Shown in pieces: positions 8,906 through 16,590 of a DNA stretch of 37,837 nt; positions within the stretch are counted from its first letter, which is position 1, and each line of letters begins with the position of its first letter. The notes beneath the pieces were generated by a model that ran no database searches, was not told the origin of the DNA, and saw only the letters and a program-made list of their open reading frames with translations. The DNA comes from Ardenticatenaceae bacterium. Lineage in GTDB: Bacteria; Chloroflexota; Anaerolineae; Promineifilales; Promineifilaceae. The DNA lies in contig WYBM01000085.1 in the NCBI GenBank assembly GCA_011525915.1, positions 1 to 37,837 of the forward strand. Direction: 5' to 3'. A program made the position numbers and the translations under genes.

Positions 8906-11900
8906 TTAGTGAAAGACGATTTTGCCACAGGTTATCGCCATCGTGGGGTCTGCATAGCGGGGAGTACCCCACTCGGAATCATAGAGCACCTCACCGGTGA
9001 GACCGTTCCAGATCTGGACGCGGAACCGGTCAATGTTGTCGCCGGTGATCTTACCGTCGATCACCGAGACCAGATAGCTGTAGTTGCCGCTGCCATTGAT
9101 GGTGCCTGTGCCCTGGAACATGGCCGTATCACCGGACACAACCAACCAATTCACCTGGGTGCTGCGGAACTCAAAGCCGGCGGCCGGGAAATTAAACACA
9201 AACTTTCCATCAGGCTGGCCCTCTCTGTAGCGGGCGAAGAAGCCAAAGTTTGCCTCGCCGCTCAGGTTGGGATTGGCACTGTAAGCGCCGGCCGGGGAGT
9301 CAATGCAGCCATTACCGGTAACATGCTTACCGTTCGGGTCGTAGACAACCACATAACGCAAGACGGCCGTGCCTGCCCCACCGTCATCGTCAGTCACCGT
9401 CAGGGTGATTTCATAGACACCTGGTGCAGCATACGCATGCACACCGCTGACAGACCCAGACCCATTGGCCTCGTTAACCACGCCGGTTGAAGTGGTGTTG
9501 TCGCCCCAGGCCCACACGGCCGTGTGTGTGTCTGGCACGCCGGGGTCGGTGAAGACGGCCGTGGCCGTCAGGGGGGTATTAACCGGGGCCAGTTCCAGGG
9601 TGACGGCGATGTCAGACACCGTTGGCGGCACATTCACCATGGTGACATTGGCCTGGTCTACGGCCGTCAGCCCGCCAGCGTCTGTGACCTGCACAGTGAT
9701 GGTGACGGTGTCTGGCCCATCCAACAGGGCTGCAGAGAAGGAGACGCTTTGACCAGACGTCTCAAAGAGGCCGTCGTTGTCCAGATCCCAGGCGTAGGTC
9801 AAGGGGTCATCATCCGGGTCTGTGCCGGCGGCCGTAACGGTGATACTGCTGCCTTCGTCTACCACATAAGGCCCACCGGCATCCACCGTTGGTGGCTCGT
9901 TGTCAGGGGCTACGGCTGTAGTCACGGAGGCGGTGTTGTTGGCCGGGTTCAGATCACTGCCATTGCTGCCATCATCGGCCAGCACCACGGTATTGGTGAT
10001 GGCGGTGACGCCGGCGGGCAGCGGAGTGATCACGGTGACAGCAAAGACGGCCGTGGCGCTCTGGCCGGCGGGCAGGGAAGCGGCCGTGAGCTGGCAGGTT
10101 GTGCCCGCTGGCGCGCCAGCCGCACAGCTCCAGCCGGGCGTGCTGGCTGTGCTGTTAAAGGTGGTGTTGTCGGGTACCGTCTCTGTGATAACGACGCCTG
10201 TCGCTTCCTGCGTACCCACATTGCTGTAGACGAGGGTGTAGGTAATGGTTTCCCCGGCAGGTACTTCTAACCCACCATCATCTTTGCTGATGGCCAGGTC
10301 AGGCGCCGCCTCGATCTGGGTGGTGTCGCTGGCGTTGTTGTTGGCCGGGGTGGGGTCAGCCCCATTGGCCCCGTCATCCAGGGCAACAACGGTGTTTGTG
10401 ATGACTTCCAGCCCGGCAGGTAAGGTAGTATTCACCTGCACTGTCACGGTGCGCGTGACGGCGGCGCCGGAAAGCAGGTCAAAGGCTGGCCAGGTGACAA
10501 CTCCCCCGGCTTCGCTGCCGCCGCTGCTAGCCGCCACGAAGGTGGTGTGCAAAGGCAGCGTGTCGGTGAAGATCACCCCTGTGGCGTTCTGCACGCTGAC
10601 ATTCATGACCGACAGGGTGTATGTCAGCGTGTCGCCGGCCACGGCCGTCGTCAGGCCATCGGTTTTGCTCACTTCAAGATCAGGGGGAGCGCTCTGAATG
10701 ATGGCCTGGGCACAATCATCCACGATGGCCGCCAGCACTGGTCCAGGATTGTTACGGAAATTGATGATAGAGAAGACCGCGCCGCCGGTAGCCTGGGACA
10801 GACTGCCGACGTTGGGGCCATAGTCGTTGCTGGTATTGCCAAAATTGGGATTGACAATACCCAAGAAAACGGCGTCACGGGCGTTAAGAGCGGCCAGGGC
10901 ATCGGCCCTGGTTGCTGGCGCCTGTGAGGAGAAGTCAGCATCTTCGTCGCTGATGAGGATGGCACAGACGCCGGCGCCTTCGCGAAAGCCCATGGGGTCA
11001 CTCATGGCGGTGATGGTGGCTTCAAAACCAGGTTCAAACCCGCCATTAGCCACCAGACTGTCCACGGCGGCGGCAAAGTCATCCAGGTTATTGGTCAGCG
11101 GCAAGACAATACGAGGCGCCCCGCCATACGGGTTGCCAAAGGAAGCCCCAAAACCAACCAGGCCAAATTGAAAGTCCACGGCAAAGCCCAGTTGTTCGGC
11201 GATATTGGTGATGCGCGCCTGTACCTCGGCCTGATCATCACCCATGCTGCCAGATTCATCAATAATGAAGACGATGTCGCCACGGGGCAAGGTAGGGGCC
11301 ACACGCAAGACGTTGGTATCGCTGGCCGGGTTATACGCATTATCACCGGCGAAGGCAGCGGTGAGGGTGATCTCCTGCCCGGGTGAGAGCGCGGCCACGG
11401 CCGTGGCGATGCCGTCCGCGTCGGTGGTGGCCGTCAGCACCTGTGAATCCCAGGTAAACGAAATGGTGCGGCCCGTCATGATGTTGTCCCAATCGGCCAG
11501 GTCATACAAGCCGGCTTTAAGTTCGGCCTGGCCGCCCACGGTGCTGCGTGCGCCAAAGATGATGACAAAGGAGTCTCGTTTGTTCACCGTAGCCAACAGA
11601 CTGTCGCTGGCGGAGGCGCCATCCTTGTCCGTGACGGTCAGGGTGGCGTTGTAGACGCCGGTCTGAGTATAGATATGGGAGACACGGACGTTGCTGGTGG
11701 TACAGTTGGTGATGTGGGCGGTTTGCCCGTCGCCAAAGTCCCAATCGCAGACCAGGGACGCCCGGTCGTCGATGCCAGGGTCCGTCACCGTGCTGTTGAG
11801 GGCCCAATTTTGCCCGATCAGAATCGTCTGGTTGGAACCGGCGTTCACCGTGGGCGCCAGGTTAGCGGTGGTGATGGTGTTAGAGACCACGGCCGTGAGC

Positions 11901-14284
11901 AGTTGATAGTCGGTAACGGTCAGGGTTACCGGGTAAACGTTGTTGTCAGGGAAGCTGGTACTGGTGCTGCGCGCTGTGGGTTGTGACGTCGTATGGGGGA
12001 ACTGCCAGAGCCAGGCCACCAGGGGGCCATTTTCGGCAGCCTGTGAGGCGTCGGTGAGTGTGGTTGTCTGCCCTTCATTAGGCAGTAACGGCGTCCAGGT
12101 GAAGCCAGGTGTTATGGGTTCCAGCACCGTGTAAGCCAGCGAAGTGGTGTCTGTGAAGTTTTCTTCATTGGTGACTGTCAGGGTTACGGTATAGACGCCG
12201 GGCGCAGCGTAGGTATGGGTAGGGTATGGTTCCGTTGATGTAGCGCCATCCCCAAACTCCCAAAGCCGGGCCACAATTTGCCCGTCAGAATCAAAGGAAC
12301 GGTCTACAAATGGTACGGTTGCCCCGCCCCGGTCTTGGGCATAGAGTTGAAAATCATAGACGTAAATCTGGGTGCTGCCGTAGTTGTTAAAGATATAAAG
12401 TTGGGCATATTTGGCCTTCACCGGAGGGAAGGTGACCCAATGAGGCAGCCCATCATTGGGCAGCACGCCGCTGTAAACCACGGTAAAGTCCCCGTCAGCC
12501 AGCGTGTTGTTTGACACCCGAATCTGGAAGTTCTGTGGTGATACTGTGCCCGATCCACCTCTGATCAAGGCCCGGTCAACCAGGTAGCTGTTGCCGCCAA
12601 ACAGCCTTACTTTGAGCCATTGGTTTGTTGTCTGGTTGGTAGCCGTGCGCCAGAAGTAGGTGCTGTCCAGGTCAATGGCCCGGCGCGCCGCGTAAAAGTC
12701 GCTCAACTCGCTGGAAAAACCAACAACGGTCGCCCCCACTCCTTCTAAGCGAGCCATGTTGGCGCCATCTGGGGTGAGCACCTGGAAGGTGGTCACGTCA
12801 ATACAGCAGGTACTGCCGTGATTATTGAGAATGAATAACTGTACGTATTTGGCGGGCACGGCCGCAAAGGAGAACTCTTGCAAGGTGCTGCCATTGGCGC
12901 CGGTGCCGGTAAAGACGGTAGAGAAGGCCAGATCATCGGTGGTGGTGGTGGAGACGCGAATTTCAAAGTCACGTACGGCTACCGACGAGGCGCGTGACTG
13001 CAAGCGAATGCGGTCGATCATCACCGGCTGGCTGCCGCCTAGATCCACCTTGATCCATTGGTTGGTGATTTGCCCGTTGACGGGCCGCCAGTAGGTGCTG
13101 GTGTTTTCATCAATGGCATAGATGGGGGCCAGGCTGCTGCTGTATTGGCCGGAGAAATCAGCAATGCTGGCAGGCGGGCCTTCCAGCGCCGACACAATGC
13201 CCCCTTCTCTGGCGCGAGTCAGCGCCTGGAAATGGTATACTTCTGTATAACTGGCGCCGTAATTGTTCAGCACAAACAGCTGCACATATCTGGCTGGAAC
13301 CGGCGGCATGGTAAAGGTGTGTGGGTTGCTGTCTTGGGGTACGGTGCCGGTAAAGACGGGTGAGAAGGCCAGATCATCGGTGGTGGTGGTGGAGACGCGA
13401 ATTTCAAAGTCTCGCAGGCCAGGCGTGAAGGCGCTGCCTTTGAGCACAACGCGGTCCAGGATGGGTAGCTGCCCACCCGGCAGCTGCACTTTAAGCCACT
13501 GGTTAGACGGCTGGCCACTGCCGGTGCGCCAGTAGCTGAACAGGCTGTTATCAATGGCGTTTGCTGGCCGGTAGGTGGAGGAGGTGCTCCAGACGCTAGA
13601 GTAGCTGGCGATGCTGGCCCCATCTTCCAGTTGAGCGGCATTTAAAGCCCTGTCTACACTGAAGAGCGCGGTGGGGGTGATCTTGATTAGGGTGATGGTT
13701 GTATCCTGGGTTTGGGGGGTGGTTAAGCCGGCTGACGTATTGGCCACCAGGGCATTGGCCATGGCCACGGCCGTGGCCCCTGGCAAGCCGGTTGGTTGAA
13801 AGTGGATTGTCGCCAGGACGCCGTCACCGGTAAAACCGGCCCCGGCACCGTAGGTAAAGGCACCCACGGCCGTGCCGCCAGCCTGTTCCAGCGGCCCCAA
13901 GGCGATGGCACACCGGGTAAGCACCGGATTACAGCTGAGAGAGGTGTCCCCCAATAAGCTGCTCAACGTCAGCCCCGTTACCTGCAGCAAGGTGCGGTCG
14001 TAAACCAGGTCAAACTCAAAGGCCGCCAGGTCTGTGGCATCCGTAATCACCACATCCACGTCAATGGTGGCGGTGATGGGTTGGGGGTCTGCCGGGGCTA
14101 CCAGGCTCAGGGTGGGGGTGGGGGTGGTTTGGGCCCACACACGGACCACGGCCGTTTCTGCCGTATAGGTCATTTCTGTGTCCTCGATGGGCACAGAGAG
14201 GGCGGCAGTGGGCTTGACACCGGCAAACAAAGCCAATAGTACAAGGACCAGGCTAATAGAGGGAATTAATCGGGTAATACGCAT
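8906..14284 (-). CDS. Giant secreted surface protein: cohesin, three discoidin-like, PKD, vWA, DUF11 and C-terminal beta domain
   Basis: This 1792-residue protein starts at an ATG with GGAGG 6 nt upstream. Residues 1-~28 form a signal peptide. A cohesin-like domain (~60-200) shows AFEFDLVYDRTLLQVTGL and GDGVLATIHF. Three discoidin/F5-8C-like repeats (~216-355, 365-505, 510-650) each read roughly SYWR...NQW.KV.L....DRV...RDFEIRVS. PKD-type domains follow (~660-900) with WEFGDG and HTYAAPGVYTVTLTV. After an Ig-like module comes a von Willebrand A domain (~1000-1195) with MIDAS motif DESGS. Two DUF11 repeats (~1198-1450; LEVSKTDGL, LAISKDDGG) and two more PKD-like domains follow. A final ~140-residue beta domain resembles C-terminal modules seen on other PKD/vWA proteins. 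No LPXTG motif or C-terminal membrane anchor is seen. It is likely an adhesin or scaffold; the cohesin suggests it recruits a dockerin partner. Confidence 0.9.
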   Translation of the reverse strand: MRITRLIPSISLVLVLLALFAGVKPTAALSVPIEDTEMTYTAETAVVRVWAQTTPTPTLSLVAPADPQPITATIDVDVVITDATDLAAFEFDLVYDRTLLQVTGLTLSSLLGDTSLSCNPVLTRCAIALGPLEQAGGTAVGAFTYGAGAGFTGDGVLATIHFQPTGLPGATAVAMANALVANTSAGLTTPQTQDTTITLIKITPTALFSVDRALNAAQLEDGASIASYSSVWSTSSTYRPANAIDNSLFSYWRTGSGQPSNQWLKVQLPGGQLPILDRVVLKGSAFTPGLRDFEIRVSTTTTDDLAFSPVFTGTVPQDSNPHTFTMPPVPARYVQLFVLNNYGASYTEVYHFQALTRAREGGIVSALEGPPASIADFSGQYSSSLAPIYAIDENTSTYWRPVNGQITNQWIKVDLGGSQPVMIDRIRLQSRASSVAVRDFEIRVSTTTTDDLAFSTVFTGTGANGSTLQEFSFAAVPAKYVQLFILNNHGSTCCIDVTTFQVLTPDGANMARLEGVGATVVGFSSELSDFYAARRAIDLDSTYFWRTATNQTTNQWLKVRLFGGNSYLVDRALIRGGSGTVSPQNFQIRVSNNTLADGDFTVVYSGVLPNDGLPHWVTFPPVKAKYAQLYIFNNYGSTQIYVYDFQLYAQDRGGATVPFVDRSFDSDGQIVARLWEFGDGATSTEPYPTHTYAAPGVYTVTLTVTNEENFTDTTSLAYTVLEPITPGFTWTPLLPNEGQTTTLTDASQAAENGPLVAWLWQFPHTTSQPTARSTSTSFPDNNVYPVTLTVTDYQLLTAVVSNTITTANLAPTVNAGSNQTILIGQNWALNSTVTDPGIDDRASLVCDWDFGDGQTAHITNCTTSNVRVSHIYTQTGVYNATLTVTDKDGASASDSLLATVNKRDSFVIIFGARSTVGGQAELKAGLYDLADWDNIMTGRTISFTWDSQVLTATTDADGIATAVAALSPGQEITLTAAFAGDNAYNPASDTNVLRVAPTLPRGDIVFIIDESGSMGDDQAEVQARITNIAEQLGFAVDFQFGLVGFGASFGNPYGGAPRIVLPLTNNLDDFAAAVDSLVANGGFEPGFEATITAMSDPMGFREGAGVCAILISDEDADFSSQAPATRADALAALNARDAVFLGIVNPNFGNTSNDYGPNVGSLSQATGGAVFSIINFRNNPGPVLAAIVDDCAQAIIQSAPPDLEVSKTDGLTTAVAGDTLTYTLSVMNVSVQNATGVIFTDTLPLHTTFVAASSGGSEAGGVVTWPAFDLLSGAAVTRTVTVQVNTTLPAGLEVITNTVVALDDGANGADPTPANNNASDTTQIEAAPDLAISKDDGGLEVPAGETITYTLVYSNVGTQEATGVVITETVPDNTTFNSTASTPGWSCAAGAPAGTTCQLTAASLPAGQSATAVFAVTVITPLPAGVTAITNTVVLADDGSNGSDLNPANNTASVTTAVAPDNEPPTVDAGGPYVVDEGSSITVTAAGTDPDDDPLTYAWDLDNDGLFETSGQSVSFSAALLDGPDTVTITVQVTDAGGLTAVDQANVTMVNVPPTVSDIAVTLELAPVNTPLTATAVFTDPGVPDTHTAVWAWGDNTTSTGVVNEANGSGSVSGVHAYAAPGVYEITLTVTDDDGGAGTAVLRYVVVYDPNGKHVTGNGCIDSPAGAYSANPNLSGEANFGFFARYREGQPDGKFVFNFPAAGFEFRSTQVNWLVVSGDTAMFQGTGTINGSGNYSYLVSVIDGKITGDNIDRFRVQIWNGLTGEVLYDSEWGTPRYADPTMAITCGKIVFH
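12901..12970 (-). repeat. Near-identical 70-bp DNA repeat within discoidin-like domain 2
   Basis: Positions 12901-12970 match 13342-13411 (in discoidin-like domain 1) at about 68 of 70 bases. The third domain, at about 12.5 kb, is clearly diverged. This indicates a recent duplication or gene conversion between domains 1 and 2. Confidence 0.85.
13342..13411 (-). repeat. Near-identical 70-bp DNA repeat within discoidin-like domain 1
   Basis: This is the partner of 12901-12970. The conserved stretch encodes the RDFEIRVSTTTTDDLAF part of the discoidin-like fold and includes a run of GGT triplets that encodes consecutive threonines on the - strand. Confidence 0.85.
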
Positions 14285-14666
14285 ACAACACCTCCATCTT
14301 CCAGGACGAAAACAATGCCCAATAGAAAAAGTTGATTTATGGATTTTTTGTTGATGAACTACCGTTACTGGATATTAATACAAAAGGCACGCCCGCTAAC
14401 AATATCCCTGCAGGCTCTACTTTGGACACACCTGATCAAACAAAAGCGAGGGACCTACCTATATATATGAAGTACAGAAGGGCTTTATACAAGTACAAAC
14501 ATTCCTATATAATTGTTGGGAGTGGAATTTGGATTGAAGTCACCACTCAGTAAACCTGAGGCAAATTTTAAGGGATAATGCCAAGATTGCAAGGCGAATT
14601 TGTGTTAAACTTTTGTTAAGGGTGAGCAATATTTAACGTTATCCCTTTATTTCTCCTTGGAATTTC
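14285..14666. other. AT-rich intergenic region between GH44 and the cohesin protein gene
   Basis: This 382-bp stretch is visibly more AT-rich than its surroundings. It is expected to contain the promoter of the 14284-5067 operon, but I see no clear -35/-10 pair. A 9-bp inverted repeat, AAGGGATAA (14570-14578) and TTATCCCTT (14639-14647), has 60 bp between its arms, too far apart for a simple terminator. The only open frame (14332-14553, TTG start) looks spurious. Confidence 0.5.
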
Positions 14667-16409
14667 TCACCGCAATATGGCCGGCAAATAAACGAAGGCT
14701 GTCGGCGTAAACGAAAAAGGCAGCACAAACAAGGTGATAGCATTAGCTGGAAAGGCAGCGGTGAAACCACCGGCTCCCACAGGCTGGCTGGCCAGGGGGA
14801 CAATCTGATTCAGATTGGCCGGGCTGTAGCGGAACACCTGGGCCGAACTGGCAGAAGAAAAGCCGGAAATGTTTATGTTGGCGGTTTGGCTGGCCCCGCT
14901 CTTGTTGATGACCATGATGGTCAGGGCTCCATCGCTGCTGCGCCGGGCAGCGTAGACAGACAATTGAGCCTGGTTGCTGCTGCTGGCATTGACGCTGGTG
15001 TCGCCAAAGGTGTGTCCCTGCCCGTCATAATTACGGTACAGGCGGAAGGCATAGGCCCCCGGTTCGTCTGCGGCCGGGCCGGCCCATAGGGTGGCCAGGT
15101 CCAGCCCTTCGCGGCCAAAAATGCCCAGCACGTCGGCCTGGGCCAGGGCACCGTTGATATGGTCCAGGGCGCCCCAGTTATATTCTGTTACGGCCGTTTT
15201 GGTGCCCGGATAATTGTTGTCTACCCAGTCATGCATACGGGGGATAAGGGCCACGGGTGGATACCCAGATTGGCCAATCCAGCTTTCGTCCACATACGTG
15301 GGGTCCCATAGGGAACGGGTAGAGCGCAGGCGTAAGGCCTGGGTGTTGGCGTCGCCGGCCGGGGAAAGGGTGACGCCGGGGGCCGCCGGGTAGTAGTGCA
15401 AATCCAGATAATCCAGGATGCGCGTGCCGTGCTGCTGCTCATAGGCCAGCATTTGCTGCAAATACCAGTCGGTGAACGGAATATCATCATGCGCCAGGCG
15501 GTCTATGGGGTTGTTCCACCAGGCACCGCCGGCAGCCCAATCCAGCGCGGAGTAAAAGTAAGCCGTCCAGCCATACAACACCGGCCCTAAGGTCTGGGCT
15601 GTAGGGTCGGCGGCTTTGATGGCCGCTGCGTAGAGGTACGTGCGGTCACGCATTTCGTCATAGCTGGTGGGGTCGGGGTGCACGTCACGATGCGTATAAT
15701 CCCAAAGCATGGGTTCGTTGTCCAGCGCATAGAACTGCACACCGCCGGCCGCGGCGGCGCCATACTGCCCCATCAGGTGGGCAATCCACCCCTGCACAAA
15801 CGTCTCATCTACCGGCGTGTTGGCATCCAGAGGATCATTGCCCATGATGGGGTCCCCGTTGAGGTCAATGCCGTTGCCACAATCCTTGTGCCAGGGGTCC
15901 CGCTCTTGTTGACTGCCATATTTGGCAATGCTAAAGCCACATAGTACATTGGCCCGGGTTTTGGCCGCCCAGCCGGTCATGGGAATGGTTAACAAGCTTT
16001 CGGTGCCGGTGGTCAGGTTTTGCTGCACAAACTCATCGGAATCCGAGCCAAAGGGCAAGTTTCCCGGGTTGGCGTTTTCGTTCGGATAATTTTCAAAGAA
16101 CCAGTCAGAGGCCAGATTGGTGGCGTCTACCTGCCAGTTATAGCGGGTGGTGGCGTTACCGCCCCAGCGGTTGACCGGCAGGTTCAGGTCGGTGGCCAGG
16201 TCAGCCGGGGCAAAGTTGATGCCATAAATATGAGGGCTGATGGGGTGCTGCCCGGCGCTGGCGTTGATGGTCAACGTCAGGCCACCCCGGGGCGCGGCCG
16301 GCGGTGCGGCCAGCGGCCGGGCATAAAGGTGCTGGGGGGTGATGACGGCCGTGAAACTTGATATTAGGAAGCCGGCGAAAACCAGATACCGTACCACGTT
16401 GCCATACAT
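14667..16409 (-). CDS. Secreted glycoside hydrolase family 44 endoglucanase-type enzyme
   Basis: This 580-residue protein is predicted to cut beta-1,4-glucan or xyloglucan chains outside the cell. The signal peptide spans ~1-30 (YLVFAGFLISSFTAVITPQH). The GH44 fold begins at ISPHIYGINFA and contains RWGGNATTRYNW, LTIPMTGW, VQFYALDNEPMLW and AVTEYNWGA. The likely acid/base is E232 in DNEP and the likely nucleophile is E409 in TEYNWG. A C-terminal beta-sandwich carries NKSGASQTANINISGF. The last residues, FVYLPAILR, form a short hydrophobic-plus-basic tail like those on other secreted Chloroflexota proteins. No dockerin or carbohydrate-binding module is seen. GGAG lies 8 nt upstream of the ATG. 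It is transcribed away from the sensor kinase gene, which may control it. Confidence 0.9.
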   Translation of the reverse strand: MYGNVVRYLVFAGFLISSFTAVITPQHLYARPLAAPPAAPRGGLTLTINASAGQHPISPHIYGINFAPADLATDLNLPVNRWGGNATTRYNWQVDATNLASDWFFENYPNENANPGNLPFGSDSDEFVQQNLTTGTESLLTIPMTGWAAKTRANVLCGFSIAKYGSQQERDPWHKDCGNGIDLNGDPIMGNDPLDANTPVDETFVQGWIAHLMGQYGAAAAGGVQFYALDNEPMLWDYTHRDVHPDPTSYDEMRDRTYLYAAAIKAADPTAQTLGPVLYGWTAYFYSALDWAAGGAWWNNPIDRLAHDDIPFTDWYLQQMLAYEQQHGTRILDYLDLHYYPAAPGVTLSPAGDANTQALRLRSTRSLWDPTYVDESWIGQSGYPPVALIPRMHDWVDNNYPGTKTAVTEYNWGALDHINGALAQADVLGIFGREGLDLATLWAGPAADEPGAYAFRLYRNYDGQGHTFGDTSVNASSSNQAQLSVYAARRSSDGALTIMVINKSGASQTANINISGFSSASSAQVFRYSPANLNQIVPLASQPVGAGGFTAAFPANAITLFVLPFSFTPTAFVYLPAILR

Positions 16410-16554
16410 AAGTTGATCTCCTGTCTGTTCAAGGGCGTGATTTCCAGGAAGAAGTTTAATCGAAGACAGACAATTACAAAAGAGGCTGGTTTTAATGGGT
16501 GGCTCTGGCCTTAACCGAATATTGTTTCTAATTTGACCCCTTTTAAACCCTTTA
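16410..16554. other. Divergent promoter region between GH44 and the sensor kinase
   Basis: This is the 5' part of a 181-bp region serving two divergent genes. The kinase-side promoter is clear (16555-16584). On the GH44 side only the Shine-Dalgarno (complement of 16418-16421) is evident. This is the natural place to look for a binding site of the adjacent response regulator. Confidence 0.5.
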
Positions 16555-16584
16555 TTGACACAATAATGTCCCCGTTTCTATAAT
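16555..16584 (+). promoter_or_regulatory. Consensus sigma-70-type promoter for the sensor kinase, implying a leaderless mRNA
   Basis: A perfect TTGACA (16555-16560) and a perfect TATAAT (16579-16584) are separated by 18 bp. Transcription should start about 7 nt after the -10 box, at the A of the ATG at 16591 or within one or two bases of it. There is no room for a Shine-Dalgarno, so translation would be leaderless. Confidence 0.8.
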
Positions 16585-16590
16585 TGGGCC

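Noticed and set aside
9524..10270. Long + strand frames opposite the giant secreted protein gene
   Set aside because: They are antisense shadows of a repetitive, GC-rich coding sequence, lacking start signals and any family resemblance.
14332..14553. Open frame of 73 codons in the AT-rich gap between GH44 and the cohesin gene
   Set aside because: It starts with TTG, has no ribosome binding site and matches no family. The AT-rich sequence simply lacks stops, so I treat it as intergenic.
14667..16409. GH44 enzyme as the dockerin-bearing partner of the cohesin protein
   Set aside because: No pair of calcium loops of dockerin type is present anywhere in the protein.
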